A stretch of DNA of 64,000 nucleotides from JAJZJT01 sp964610905 (lineage in GTDB: Bacteria > Actinomycetota > Acidimicrobiia > Acidimicrobiales > RAAP-2), in contig CAZSYT010000005.1 in assembly GCA_964610905.1 (NCBI GenBank), forward strand, positions 1-64,000, read 5' to 3'. The translations under genes were made by a program, and so were the position numbers. Below the pieces are notes generated by a model. That model was not told the DNA's origin, did no database searches, and saw nothing but the letters and a program-made list of their open reading frames with translations. Below are positions 15,628-24,368 of the stretch, piece by piece; the first letter of the stretch is position 1; the number at the start of each line of letters is the position of its first letter.

Positions 15628-16554
15628 ATGCTCCAGGCGGTGAACGACGAGCGTGCCGTGGAGGCCGTCCGCGCTCCGGCGACCGCCGGCCCGGTCTACC
15701 CGCTCGGGTCGTTCGACGTCCTGGCCCTCGCGGACCGGCTGGACGGGCGCCGGTTGTCGGTGTGCATCCCCGCTCGTGACGAGGCCTCGACGGTGGGACG
15801 GATCGTGGCCGCGCTCGTCTCGTCGCTGACCCTCGACGGCGGGGGCGTGCCGCTGGTTCACGAGGTGCTGGTGGTGGACGACGGGTCACGGGACGCCACC
15901 GCGCGCGTGGCGCGCGACGCCGGTGCCCGGGTGGTGACCTGCGACGAGGACACGACGCTCGCCGGCGGACCTCCCGGCATCCGGTCCGAGGGATCCGGCT
16001 CGCAACCCGGGTCCCCGGCTCGGCCGGGCTTCGGCGGGAAGGGACAGGCCATGCGAGCCGGGCTCGAGGCCGCCGACGGCGACCTCGTGGCGTTCGTCGA
16101 CGGCGACGTCTCGAACTTCCACGCCGGCTTCGTCGTCGGGCTCCTCGGGCCGCTGCTCGAGGACGACTCGGTCCTGCTCGTGAAGGGGTTCTACGAACGC
16201 CCGCTCCACGGGGCCCCCGGCCAGGGCGGCCGCGTGACGGAGCTGGTCGCCCGCCCGGTCATCGAGCTGCTCTTCCCCGAGCTCGCCGGGGTGCGCCAGC
16301 CCCTGGCCGGCGAGACGGCCGCACCGCGCTGGGTGCTCGAGAAGTGCGGCCTCGACGACGGGTACGCCGTCGAGCTCGGCCTGCTCGTCGACGTGGCGAC
16401 GCGCTTCGGTGCCGAGGTGATCGCCCAGGTCGACCTGGGCGTCCGAGTCCACCGGAACCGACCGCTCGACGAGCTCCGCCCCCAGGCGACCGACATCCTG
16501 CGGGCCGCCCTCGAACGCAGCGAGCACCTGGGGACAGTCACCACGAGCGACTGA
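15628..16554 (+). CDS. gpgS: Glucosyl-3-phosphoglycerate synthase (GT81)
   Basis: GpgS transfers glucose from a nucleotide sugar to 3-phosphoglycerate, the first step to glucosylglycerate and, in mycobacteria, to methylglucose lipopolysaccharide. Recognisable pieces are SVCIPARDEASTVG, VVDDGSRD, GKGQAMRAGL, the metal site DGDVSNF, LLVKGFYERPL, GGRVTELVARP and LGVRVHRNRPLDEL. A family-atypical insertion of about 20 residues (rich in Gly, Ser and Pro) precedes GKGQ. I chose ATG 15628, giving 308 residues. An in-frame ATG at 15568 would add 20 residues that look noncoding, and GTG 15640 is also possible. It is followed by the GT20 gene, suggesting a compatible-solute cluster. Confidence 0.88.
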   Translation: MLQAVNDERAVEAVRAPATAGPVYPLGSFDVLALADRLDGRRLSVCIPARDEASTVGRIVAALVSSLTLDGGGVPLVHEVLVVDDGSRDATARVARDAGARVVTCDEDTTLAGGPPGIRSEGSGSQPGSPARPGFGGKGQAMRAGLEAADGDLVAFVDGDVSNFHAGFVVGLLGPLLEDDSVLLVKGFYERPLHGAPGQGGRVTELVARPVIELLFPELAGVRQPLAGETAAPRWVLEKCGLDDGYAVELGLLVDVATRFGAEVIAQVDLGVRVHRNRPLDELRPQATDILRAALERSEHLGTVTTSD

Positions 16555-16679
16555 CCCCGCCCGAGGTCCCCTCGGCCGGGCACCCCCTCGAGCCGACCCC
16601 CCTCGAGCCGACCGCCCACGTTTCGCGCCGCCGACGCCGCGCCCCCGGCGCTCCTGCCACCGGAGGAGGCTGCGCCGAC

Positions 16680-16685
16680 TAGCGT
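16680..16685 (+). promoter_or_regulatory. -10 box of the GT20 gene (TAGCGT)
   Basis: TAGCGT ends 8 bases before ATG 16694, so the gene can be transcribed as a leaderless mRNA separately from gpgS. Confidence 0.5.
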
Positions 16686-16693
16686 CGTCTGCC

Positions 16694-18208
16694 ATGGCAG
16701 GTGGCCTCCCGCCCGGTCCGGGCAAGACCCCCTCGACCCCCACGACCGCCCCCAGAGCCGCTCGGAACGGTGCCCCGACGGTCGGCGCGCTCCCCCGGGC
16801 CGACGCCGGCGCCGACCTCGGCGACGTCGTCTTCGTGTCCAACCGCGGGCCGCTCTCCTTCCGGTTCGAAGGTGGCGAGCCCGTCGCCGGCGTCACCGCA
16901 GGAGGGCTCGCGGGGTCGCTCCACCCGCTGGTGGCCGGCACCGGAGCGACCTGGGTCGCCTGCGCCCTCACCGACGCCGACCGGGCAGCAGCCGCGGCCG
17001 GGCTCATGCACGACCCGGGGTTCCGCATCGAGCTCGTCGACTTCGAGCCCGACGTCTACCGGATGGCCTACGACGTGGTCTCCAACGCCACCTTGTGGTT
17101 CTGCCACCACCACCTCTTCGACGGAGCTCGCCGGCCGCGCTCCGACCGCCGGTGGGCCGAGGCGTGGGAGTCCTACGAGGCCTACAACAGGCTCTTCGCC
17201 GAGCGCGTCGCCGCAGTCGCCCCCGAGGGGGGCCGCGTGCTCGTGCAGGACTACCACCTGACGCTGGTCGGAGCGGAGCTGGCGCGGTCACGGCCTGACC
17301 TGACCGCCGTGCACTTCACCCACACCCCGTTCGCCGACCCGTCCGTGCTCCGCATGTTGCCCGACGGCGTCCGGGCCGTCCTCCTCGACGGGATGGCCGC
17401 CTACCGGACGTGCGGGTTCCATTCGCCGCGCTGGGCCGCCGCGTACCGCGCCTGCCAGCGGGAACGGGTGCGCGGCCGGGGACACGACGCGGGTCCTGCC
17501 GGCGCTCCGGCGTTCGTCTCCCCGCTCGGGACGGATGCCGACCGGCTCACCGCGAGCGCCCACGGCGACGCCGTGGAGGCTGCGGGCGCCGTGCTCGACG
17601 AGCTGGTGGGGACCGATCGCCAGCTCGTCGTCAGGGTGGACCGGATGGAGCTGTCCAAGAACCTCCTCCGCGGGTTCTGGGCCTTCGACGAGCTGCTCGA
17701 GCAGGAGCCCGAGCGCCGGGAGCGGGTGGTCTTCCTCGCCCTCGCCTACCCGTCCCGCCAGGGACTGGCCGAGTACCTCGCCTACCAGAACGAGGTCGAG
17801 GCGACGGTGGAGCGGATCAACGAGCGGTGGGGGACGCCGGGCTGGACGCCGATCGTCCTCGAGGTCGAGGACGACTACCCGCGATCGCTCGCTGCTCTGA
17901 AGCGCTACGACGTGCTGCTCGTCAACCCCGTCCGCGACGGCATGAACCTGGTCGCCAAGGAGGGACCGCTCCTCAACCGACGTGACGGGGTCCTCGTCCT
18001 GTCGCGCGAAGCGGGGGCGTTCGACGAGCTCGGTCCGGCGTGCGTGGGCGTCAACCCCTTCGACGTGACCGCGACCGCCCAGGCGCTCGCCACCGCGTTG
18101 GACGCCGGTGCCGCAGAGCGGCGTGCGTGGGCGGAGCGGCTCCGAGCGATCGTGCGCGAGCGTCCGCCCGCGGCGTGGCTGGCCGACCAGCTCGGCGCCG
18201 CGGACTGA
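16694..18208 (+). CDS. otsA: Trehalose-6-phosphate synthase-like GT20 glycosyltransferase
   Basis: The 504-residue protein has the GT20 fold: VSNRGPLSF near residue 47, VLVQDYHLTLVG, HFTHTPFADP and a nucleotide-sugar-binding C-terminal half with VNPVRDGMNLVAKEGPLLN. Two motifs differ from classical OtsA. HTPFADP stands for HIPFP, and RVDRMELSKN for GVDRLDYTKG, although the catalytic Arg and Lys positions remain. Such variants occur in several actinobacterial lineages and are annotated as T6P synthase. The donor could be another nucleotide glucose. otsB lies directly downstream on the other strand, supporting trehalose synthesis. A 40-residue low-complexity N terminus precedes the fold. Confidence 0.78.
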   Translation: MAGGLPPGPGKTPSTPTTAPRAARNGAPTVGALPRADAGADLGDVVFVSNRGPLSFRFEGGEPVAGVTAGGLAGSLHPLVAGTGATWVACALTDADRAAAAAGLMHDPGFRIELVDFEPDVYRMAYDVVSNATLWFCHHHLFDGARRPRSDRRWAEAWESYEAYNRLFAERVAAVAPEGGRVLVQDYHLTLVGAELARSRPDLTAVHFTHTPFADPSVLRMLPDGVRAVLLDGMAAYRTCGFHSPRWAAAYRACQRERVRGRGHDAGPAGAPAFVSPLGTDADRLTASAHGDAVEAAGAVLDELVGTDRQLVVRVDRMELSKNLLRGFWAFDELLEQEPERRERVVFLALAYPSRQGLAEYLAYQNEVEATVERINERWGTPGWTPIVLEVEDDYPRSLAALKRYDVLLVNPVRDGMNLVAKEGPLLNRRDGVLVLSREAGAFDELGPACVGVNPFDVTATAQALATALDAGAAERRAWAERLRAIVRERPPAAWLADQLGAAD

Positions 18209-18229
18209 CGGCCGCGCAGGCCCCGCGGG

Positions 18230-19015
18230 TCACCGACCGCCGGCGCTCGCTTCGGCCAAGCTTGTGAGCAGGGCCAATGCCCCGGCGGGCCCGTCGACCG
18301 TCAGGTCGGCGGCGGCGGCCACCTCGGGGGCGCTCTCCGCGTCGACCACGGCGACCTTCACCGTGCGGACACCGCGCCGCGCGTGGCGGTCGAGGGCGGA
18401 GAAGGCAGGGAGGTCGCCGACGTCGTCCCCCAAGAAGCAGGCGCTCGCGCACCCCTCCACGAGCGCCTCGGTTGCCGAGCCCTTGTCGACGGCGAGCGGG
18501 GGCCGGAGCTCGACGCTCATCCTGCCTTCGTGGACGGCGAGCCCCGACGCCGCCGCCACGGCGGCCGCGCCGGCACGCACGTCGGGCTCGAGCGCAGGTG
18601 CCCGGCGCCAGTGGACGGTGACCGTGAGGCCCTTCTCCTCCACGTCGGCTCGTGGGGGGAGGGCGCCCCGCAGCCGCTCGGCCGCTCGGGCGACCGTGGC
18701 CCGCCACTCGGCGGCACCCGGTTCGACGACGACGCGGCCGCCGCCGGCGGCGTGCTCGAGCCCGTAGAGACCGGCGACGTATACCCCGTCGGGAGGGCCC
18801 AGCCGATCGAGCAGGTAGGCGACCGGTCGACCCGACACCACGCCCACCCGTCGGAAGCGGCGGGCGAGCTCGGCGAGGACGTCGGTCACGCCCGGCAGCG
18901 GGCGTGCCGTTGACGGGTCGGCGACGATCGGTGCGAGGGTGCCGTCGAAGTCGGTCAGGACGGCGGCGGTCTCGGGGTCGGCGGCGAGCGGCGCGAGCCG
19001 GGCGTCGAGGACCAC
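18230..19015 (-). CDS. otsB: Trehalose-6-phosphate phosphatase
   Basis: OtsB removes phosphate from trehalose 6-phosphate. The 261-residue HAD-family protein has the nucleophile motif LTDFDGTLAPIV with Asp22 and Asp24. The Lys and Arg loops follow, and FLGDDVGDLPAF is the acidic metal motif. The cap domain lies in the middle, with YGLEHA-type sequence. It converges with the GT20 synthase (21-bp gap), completing the two-step OtsAB route. It starts 3 bases after the LytR_C gene stop, so it is transcribed with that gene from further upstream. An alternative sugar phosphatase role is less likely given this neighbour. Confidence 0.92.
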   Translation of the reverse strand: MVLDARLAPLAADPETAAVLTDFDGTLAPIVADPSTARPLPGVTDVLAELARRFRRVGVVSGRPVAYLLDRLGPPDGVYVAGLYGLEHAAGGGRVVVEPGAAEWRATVARAAERLRGALPPRADVEEKGLTVTVHWRRAPALEPDVRAGAAAVAAASGLAVHEGRMSVELRPPLAVDKGSATEALVEGCASACFLGDDVGDLPAFSALDRHARRGVRTVKVAVVDAESAPEVAAAADLTVDGPAGALALLTSLAEASAGGR

Positions 19016-19018
19016 CCG

Positions 19019-19633
19019 TCAGCCGCGGCGGGCGACCGTCGTCGTGGTCGGCGGTGTCGTCGTCGTGGTGGTCGGCGGGTTCGACGCGAGGTCGGGACCG
19101 GCGACGACGACGACCTTCGCGGACCCGACCGTCGCTACGGGCACGCCCGCCGTGTAGGGCGCGACGATGCCCGAGGCGAGCCCGAGGGCGGCAGCCACTG
19201 CAGCGGCAGGCTGCTCGAAGCCGGCGACGTAGTAGACCATCGACTTGGTCACCTGCGCGGTGGCGTTGACGGCTGCCAGCGTTCCCCAGCCATCGGCCTT
19301 GAGGGTCGTCGTGGTCCGTCCTGCGAGCCCGTTGACCTGGGTCCCGTTCGCCACGAGGACCGTGACCGAGCTTGGCGGGATGGTCGTCGTGGTGGTCGGT
19401 GGGACCGTCGTCGCCGGCGCGTGGGCGGCGGCGGGTCGCGGCACCGGAGCGCCCGAGCGGCCCGTCCGCGACGCCACGGGCGTGGCGCCCACTTTTCCGA
19501 GCAGGGCGGCGGTCACCACGACGAAGAGCGCGAGCACGACGACCGCCCGCCCGACGGGCAACGGGTCGACGACCCGGCCGTCGCGAGCACGGGAGCGCGA
19601 CCGCCCAGGGCCGCCAGCGAGATCGTCGGGCAC
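19019..19633 (-). CDS. Membrane-anchored LytR_C domain protein
   Basis: The 204-residue protein has a basic cytoplasmic start, one membrane segment at about 27-46 (AVVVLALFVVVTAALLGKVG) and a Pro/Thr linker. A LytR_C domain at about 88-180 contains SSVTVLVANGTQVNGLAG. It ends in a Thr-rich tail. LytR_C domains accompany LytR-CpsA-Psr enzymes that attach wall polymers, but this protein has no catalytic LCP domain, so it is probably an accessory envelope protein. Its stop is 3 bases from the otsB start. Function beyond envelope location is inferred. Confidence 0.8.
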   Translation of the reverse strand: MPDDLAGGPGRSRSRARDGRVVDPLPVGRAVVVLALFVVVTAALLGKVGATPVASRTGRSGAPVPRPAAAHAPATTVPPTTTTTIPPSSVTVLVANGTQVNGLAGRTTTTLKADGWGTLAAVNATAQVTKSMVYYVAGFEQPAAAVAAALGLASGIVAPYTAGVPVATVGSAKVVVVAGPDLASNPPTTTTTTPPTTTTVARRG

Positions 19634-19764
19634 TGCCGGTCAGCCTGCCAACCAGCGGCCGGCGATGCAAGCACTGGTGCCGGCGGCGCGCCGGAGGAGC
19701 GCGGGCATCCGCCGCTCGGCTGGCACCTCGGTGGGCGAGCTGCGCCCGCTGCGGCCGGCGTCGC

Positions 19765-20757
19765 TCAGCGTGGCGCGTCTCCCCTGCGGTACTCGCGGGT
19801 CAGCTCGTCGAGCCGGCGCAGGACGTCGTCGGACAGCTCGAGCTCGGTCGCGGCGAGGCTCGCGGCGAGCTGCTCGGGCCGGCTGGCGCCGACGATCGGC
19901 GCGGTCACCGCCGGGTTGGCGAGGACCCAGGCGACCGACAGGGTGACCAGGGGGACGCCGACGTCCTCGGCGACGGCGCGCAGCTCCTCGACGGTGTCGA
20001 ACTGGCGGTCGTGCCAGTAGCGCTCCTGGTAGAAGGAGCCGGCCGTGCCCAGGGTGAAACGGGTGCCCTCGGGCGGCGCCGACGAACGATCGTGCTTCCC
20101 CGACAGGAGCCCGCCGGCGATCGGGTTGTAGGGGATGACCCCGATGCCCTCCTGCTCGCACAGCGGCAGCAGCTCGCGCTCGAACTGGCGGAAGAGGAGG
20201 TTGAAGCGGGGCTGCACCGAGTCGAACCGGACGAGGCCGAGGGCCTCGCTCCGGCCGATCGCCCGGGCGACCTGGTAGGCGAGGAAGTTCGAGCACCCGA
20301 CGTAGCGCACCTTGCCCGAGTGGACGAGGTCGTCGAGCGCGGAGAGCGTCTCGTCGATGGGAGTGCGCGGGTCGGGCCCGTGGAGCTGGTAGAGGTCGAT
20401 GTAGTCGGTGCCGAGGCGCCGGAGCGACCCCTCGACGGCGTCGAGGACGTGCTTGCGCGAGTTGCCCTGCTCCCAGGCGGCCTCGCCCATCTGTCCGGCG
20501 CACTTGGTGGCCACGATGAACCGGTCGCGCTTGCCCCGGAGCCACCGTCCGAGGATCTCCTCGGTGCGACCGGCCGTCGGCAGGCCTCCACCCAGCGGGT
20601 AGACGTCGGCGGTGTCGATGAAGGTGACTCCGGCCTCGTCGGCTCGGTCGAGGATTCCGACCGCGGCCTCCTCGTCGCACTGGAACCCGAAGGTCATCGT
20701 GCCGAGGCACAGCTCGGAGACGAGCAGTCCCGTCCTTCCCAGTCGTACGTGGTCCAT
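19765..20757 (-). CDS. Aldo/keto reductase
   Basis: The 330-residue NADPH-dependent oxidoreductase folds as a TIM barrel. The catalytic tetrad is visible: Asp and Tyr in DTADVYPLG, Lys in VATKCAGQ and His in LYQLHGPDP. The C-terminal IVGASRPEQL binds the cofactor phosphate. It belongs to the group reducing aldehydes, sugars or protein-derived ketones; the substrate is unknown. ATG 20757 is 7 bases from a TACCGT box, and the frame further upstream crosses the tRNA antisense and is noncoding. It diverges from tRNA-Thr. Confidence 0.9.
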   Translation of the reverse strand: MDHVRLGRTGLLVSELCLGTMTFGFQCDEEAAVGILDRADEAGVTFIDTADVYPLGGGLPTAGRTEEILGRWLRGKRDRFIVATKCAGQMGEAAWEQGNSRKHVLDAVEGSLRRLGTDYIDLYQLHGPDPRTPIDETLSALDDLVHSGKVRYVGCSNFLAYQVARAIGRSEALGLVRFDSVQPRFNLLFRQFERELLPLCEQEGIGVIPYNPIAGGLLSGKHDRSSAPPEGTRFTLGTAGSFYQERYWHDRQFDTVEELRAVAEDVGVPLVTLSVAWVLANPAVTAPIVGASRPEQLAASLAATELELSDDVLRRLDELTREYRRGDAPR

Positions 20758-20764
20758 GGCGGTC

Positions 20765-20770
20765 ACGGTA
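20765..20770 (-). promoter_or_regulatory. -10 box of the aldo/keto reductase gene (TACCGT)
   Basis: TACCGT on the minus strand ends 7 bases before ATG 20757, predicting a leaderless mRNA. Confidence 0.5.
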
Positions 20771-21020
20771 CCGTCCGGTGCGCCCTCCGGCGCCTGATCG
20801 GCCGCCGCCCCGACGCCCCGGGCGGTCTGCGATGCCCGTCGGGGCCGACGGACCGCAACACCGCTGGCCCACGCCGAGCGTCTCACGGCTCGTCGGCGGG
20901 GGTGCACGGCGGCGACGCGTCGCGACGAGCGGGTCGACGGGCCACCTGCGCCACCCGGCTCGTCACGGCTCGGCCCACCGACGCTCTCCCGGCGGTACCG
21001 TGGTCCGGCGACTTCGTCCC

Positions 21021-21093
21021 GCCGGTGTGGCGCAGCTGGTAGCGCAGGCGACTTGTAATCGTCAGGTCGTGGGTTCGAGTCCCACCGCCGGCT
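21021..21093 (+). tRNA. tRNA-Thr (anticodon UGU)
   Basis: A 73-base cloverleaf folds fully. The acceptor stem pairs GCCGGTG with CGCCGGC, the D stem pairs GCGC with GCGC, and the anticodon stem pairs GGCGA with TCGTC around loop CTTGTAA. The T arm is GTGGG-TTCGAGT-CCCAC. The anticodon TGT reads ACA and related threonine codons. The CCA end is not encoded. The discriminator base is T. Confidence 0.95.
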
Positions 21094-21724
21094 CTCGTGT
21101 TCCCCCAGGTCAGGCTCGGTTGCCACGGTCTCCACCATCCCGACTGCCGGGGTCGTCCCGACGGGCGTCCGGGCACACCGACACAGCGAGCGAGCTCGAG
21201 GGCGACGGCGCCACGGAGCATGGGCGAGCAGCCCAGGGCGTGCTGGGGCTGCGGGCCTTCGTCGGCCGGGTGGCTCGGGTTCGGCCACGGTCGCAACCAG
21301 GCGTCCTGAGGCCGGCAGCTTCTGGGCGAGGATGAGGCCGGCCAGGTCGCGCCCGGTCCACGGTAGTGGCCCGCCGTCTGGCGACCTCGGCAGGGTCCAC
21401 CGACGGCCATCGTTCGGAGCACTGCTGCACCAGCACCGGCTGCAGCGCGACAAGTGCGGTCCCAGCTCCCGCGTCGCCGGGTGGGCCCGTTCGGCGAGGT
21501 CGGGATCGCGCACGACATGCCACCACGTCGAAGACGACCAGTCGGGGAGATCGAGCATGCCGCAGGGGTCGAGGAGCTCGGTGACGACGGTCGAGAGCGA
21601 GCGGAGGTCGACGCCGCGCGGGTTCTGGGTCGGCGAGCGAGGTCGACCGTGCCGGCGCCTCGCAGCATGACCAGCTGGCCGGGCCAGTCTCCCACTTCCG
21701 GGGACCGAGACGTTCGACGCTTGG
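21094..21724. other. Region without a supported gene beside tRNA-Thr
   Basis: About 630 bases downstream of the tRNA hold no gene I can support. A minus-strand frame at about 21160-21640 has protein-like pieces (for example VVTELLDPCGMLDLPDW and VVRDPDLAERAHPATREL). It has no plausible start or known domain and runs on across the tRNA. It may be a decayed gene. No second copy of the tRNA 3' end was found, so island integration is not demonstrated. Confidence 0.5.
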
Positions 21725-21793
21725 ACCACAACGATTGCGACATGTGGATCACAATGGTTGCGACACGTTGATCAGAGTAGTTGCGACTTGTAG
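21725..21793. repeat. Three 23-bp imperfect direct repeats upstream of the DUF4143 ATPase
   Basis: Units at 21725-21747, 21748-21770 and 21771-21793 follow each other with no gap and share ATCACAA, TTGCGACA and a GT-rich end. They are AT-richer than the surroundings. The third unit contains most of the predicted promoter of the ATPase gene, so these are likely regulator-binding sites. The 23-bp spacing, about two helical turns, would place bound proteins on one face of the DNA. Confidence 0.75.
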
Positions 21794-21796
21794 ACT
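21768..21796 (+). promoter_or_regulatory. Promoter of the DUF4143 ATPase
   Basis: TTGATC (21768-21773) and TAGACT (21791-21796) are separated by 17 bases. The -10 ends 6 bases before ATG 21803, so the mRNA should be leaderless. It is the best -35/-10 pair among the leaderless promoters here and it is embedded in the repeat array. Confidence 0.6.
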
Positions 21797-21802
21797 GCCT
21801 GG

Positions 21803-23083
21803 ATGGCGCGTGACGTGCCACCCCCGCAGAACCCGACGTACCTGCCACGCGTCGCCGACGCCTCGGTGGTGGCCGCGCTGCAGGCGCTCGGCGCGGTAGT
21901 CATCGAGGGTCCCAAGGCGTGCGGCAAGACCGAGACCGCCCGCCAGCACGCCCGGAGCGAAGTCCTCCTCGATCTGGACCCCGAGGCCCAGCACGCCGCC
22001 GCCGTCGATCCTCGCCTGCTGCTCACCGGCGCGGCCCCACGGCTCATCGACGAGTGGCAGCGAGAGCCGAGGGTCTGGGATGCCGTCCGCCGAGAGGTCG
22101 ACGCACGCAGGTCGCCCGGCCAGTTCATCCTGACGGGCTCCGCCACCCCCCGGGACCAAGCCGTCCGACACTCCGGTGCCGGACGGATGACGGTGATGGC
22201 CCTTCGACCCATGACACTGTTCGAGCAGGGGTACTCCCCTGGCGCCGTCTCGCTTGCCGCCCTGCTCGACGGCCAGGCTCCCCCGGCAGCCACGTCGGCC
22301 CTGGACGTGATCGCCTATGCCGAGCGGATCGTGGTCGGGGGATGGCCCGGGCTGCTCGGACGTTCGGTCAGCGACGCCACGCTGTTCATGGACGGCTACA
22401 TCGACACCATCGTCGAGCACGACATCGACGTCGTCTCCGGCGCCCGCCGCGATCCCCGCCTGGTCAGGAGGTTCCTGCATGCCTACGCGCAGATGAGCGC
22501 ACATCCCGCCCGGCTGAGCACGGTCGTGGAGCGAGCTCGCGGCATCACCGAGGACGACGGGCCGTCTCGCTGGACGGCAGAACCCTACCTCGACGCCCTC
22601 GCACGCCTCATGGTCGTCGACGACCTCGAGGCGTGGAGCCCCGAGCTCCGGTCGAGGACCCGGCTGATGACCACCCCCAAGCGGCACCTCGTCGATCCGT
22701 CGCTGGCCGCCGCCCTGATGGGGTGCGACCCCGCACGGCTCCTCGGCGATCTCAGGACGCTGGGCTACCTCTTCGAGTCCCTCGCCGCCCGCGACGTCCG
22801 CGTCTATGCCGACGCCGCCGACGCCGCCGTCTACCACTACCGCGAGCGGGCAGGTGAGCTCGAGGTCGACCTGGTGGTCGAGCGCCGAGACGGGGCCTGG
22901 ATCGGCGCCGAGGTCAAGCTCGGCTCCACCCTCGTCGACGAGGCCGCCCGCTCGCTGCTCCGCCTGGCGACCGCCCGGACCACCCGCCCACCGGCAGCCC
23001 TCGTGGTCCTCACCGCGACCGAGTACGCCTACCAGCGCCCCGACGGCGTGTTCGTCGTCCCCCTCGGACTGCTCGGACCCTGA
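21803..23083 (+). CDS. AAA-type ATPase with C-terminal DUF4143 domain
   Basis: The 426-residue protein has an N-terminal P-loop ATPase: Walker A GPKACGKT at about residues 36-43, Walker B-like RLIDEWQ and sensor segment FILTGSATP. A winged-helix-like middle follows. The C-terminal DUF4143 region has GELEVDLVVERRDG and IGAEVKLGS, an E-D-EVK pattern like restriction-endonuclease folds. These proteins are widespread, patchily distributed and of unknown function. They are often lone genes that move between genomes. The promoter carries three 23-bp repeats, suggesting specific control. There is no partner gene next to it. Confidence 0.85.
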   Translation: MARDVPPPQNPTYLPRVADASVVAALQALGAVVIEGPKACGKTETARQHARSEVLLDLDPEAQHAAAVDPRLLLTGAAPRLIDEWQREPRVWDAVRREVDARRSPGQFILTGSATPRDQAVRHSGAGRMTVMALRPMTLFEQGYSPGAVSLAALLDGQAPPAATSALDVIAYAERIVVGGWPGLLGRSVSDATLFMDGYIDTIVEHDIDVVSGARRDPRLVRRFLHAYAQMSAHPARLSTVVERARGITEDDGPSRWTAEPYLDALARLMVVDDLEAWSPELRSRTRLMTTPKRHLVDPSLAAALMGCDPARLLGDLRTLGYLFESLAARDVRVYADAADAAVYHYRERAGELEVDLVVERRDGAWIGAEVKLGSTLVDEAARSLLRLATARTTRPPAALVVLTATEYAYQRPDGVFVVPLGLLGP

Positions 23084-23261
23084 TCGGACCGACGGACGAC
23101 CTACCGCACGCAACTGGCAACGCCATGGCCGGTCACCTCTGCCCCGAGCCGTTGTCGAACGTGCCGTCCACCGCGGTCCTCGAGGGCCGGGCGCCGATCT
23201 GCTCGAGATGCCCGGTGACGTGCGCCGAAGCGAACCCGGTCAGGTCGGGCTCGCGGCGGGG

Positions 23262-24356
23262 TCAGGGAACCCGGTACTGGAGGACGTCGACAGGCGGCGG
23301 CTCGCCGATGTCGCCGGGGGTGGGCGGCGTCAGCACGCCGCTCGCCACAAGGCGGCCCTGGGCCGTCAACAGCACCAGGTGGGCCCAGGTCTCGGCCACG
23401 GCCAGCATCTTGTTGAACGGGTCGAGCTCGTCCATGGCCCGCTCGCGCCGCGTCCAGCGCAGCCGGCCCGCCACCTCGAAGGGCGTGGACGCCCCGGCCG
23501 CCACCGCCCGCTCCACCTCGTCGAGACGTCGGCCGTGGTGGTCGACCAGCTCGTCGACGCGGGCGTGGACGCTGGTTGCCACCGGGCCGTGGGCGGGGAG
23601 CAGCATGGCGTCGGGCAGCTGGCGGACCCTGGCCAGGGACCCGAGGAAGGCACCCAGAGGGTCGGGGGAGAGCGCCGGCTCGAAGCCGATCGAAGGGGTG
23701 ATGGTCGGGAGCACGTGGTCGCCGGCGAACAGCAGTCCGGCGCCCGGGTCGTGGAAGACGACGTGGCCCCGGGTGTGACCGGGCGTCTCGACCACGGCGA
23801 GCCGCCGCCCCGAGGCCAGGTCGAGCGGGCCCTCGACCAGCCATTCGTCGGGTGGGCCCCAGCCGAGGGGCGTGTGGGCGCCCCGGTGGCGGACGGCGGC
23901 CAGCAGCTCGGCGACGACGGTGGCGGCGCCACAGGACCGGAGCAGCCGCAGCTGCGTCGCCAGCGGTGCCCACCCCGGCGAGGCCAGGACGTCGAGCGAC
24001 GCCCGCTCGCCGTGACCGAGGCGCACGGCGGTCCCGAGCTCGTGGCGGAGCGCGACCGCCTCGGAGTAGTGGTCGCGGTGGGCGTGGGTGACGAGGAATT
24101 GGCCGATGTCGCCCAGCGAGCACCCGATGACGGCCAGCCCGGCGGCCAGCACCGGTCGGGTCTCGGGGACGTCCCAGCCGGCGTCGACCAGCGCCAAGCC
24201 GTCGCCGTCCTCGATGGCGTAGACGTTGACGGCCCGCAGGCCGTCGTTCGGCAGCGGCAGCGGGATGCGGTGGACGCCGGGCGCCACCTCGTAGGCGCCC
24301 GGGGCGGTCCAGTCGTCGGCGCCCGTGGCTGGGCTCGGTGCTCGGTCGACGGCCAT
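23262..24356 (-). CDS. Metallo-beta-lactamase-fold hydrolase
   Basis: The 364-residue protein contains the metal-binding motif THAHRDHYSEA (HxHxDH), the later GHTRGHVVFHDPGAGLLFAGDHVL segment and a C-terminal helical extension. That last region resembles a winged helix in the MBL-fold group with beta-CASP-free architecture. Members include glyoxalase II-like thioesterases and lactonases; the substrate here is not evident. ATG 24356 lies 6 bases after TAGACA, a near match to the leaderless -10. It sits between the DUF4143 gene and an IS256-like remnant. Confidence 0.85.
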   Translation of the reverse strand: MAVDRAPSPATGADDWTAPGAYEVAPGVHRIPLPLPNDGLRAVNVYAIEDGDGLALVDAGWDVPETRPVLAAGLAVIGCSLGDIGQFLVTHAHRDHYSEAVALRHELGTAVRLGHGERASLDVLASPGWAPLATQLRLLRSCGAATVVAELLAAVRHRGAHTPLGWGPPDEWLVEGPLDLASGRRLAVVETPGHTRGHVVFHDPGAGLLFAGDHVLPTITPSIGFEPALSPDPLGAFLGSLARVRQLPDAMLLPAHGPVATSVHARVDELVDHHGRRLDEVERAVAAGASTPFEVAGRLRWTRRERAMDELDPFNKMLAVAETWAHLVLLTAQGRLVASGVLTPPTPGDIGEPPPVDVLQYRVP

Positions 24357-24368
24357 CGACCGTGTCTA

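Noticed and set aside
14182..16554. A 790-residue open frame on the plus strand ending in gpgS
   Set aside because: Its first 460 residues are antisense to thrC, with Arg/His/Gly-rich composition. Only the last 308 residues form a protein family match.
20883..21848. Long minus-strand frames crossing tRNA-Thr
   Set aside because: They run through the tRNA gene and contain no recognised domain or start signal. They are chance frames of GC-rich DNA.
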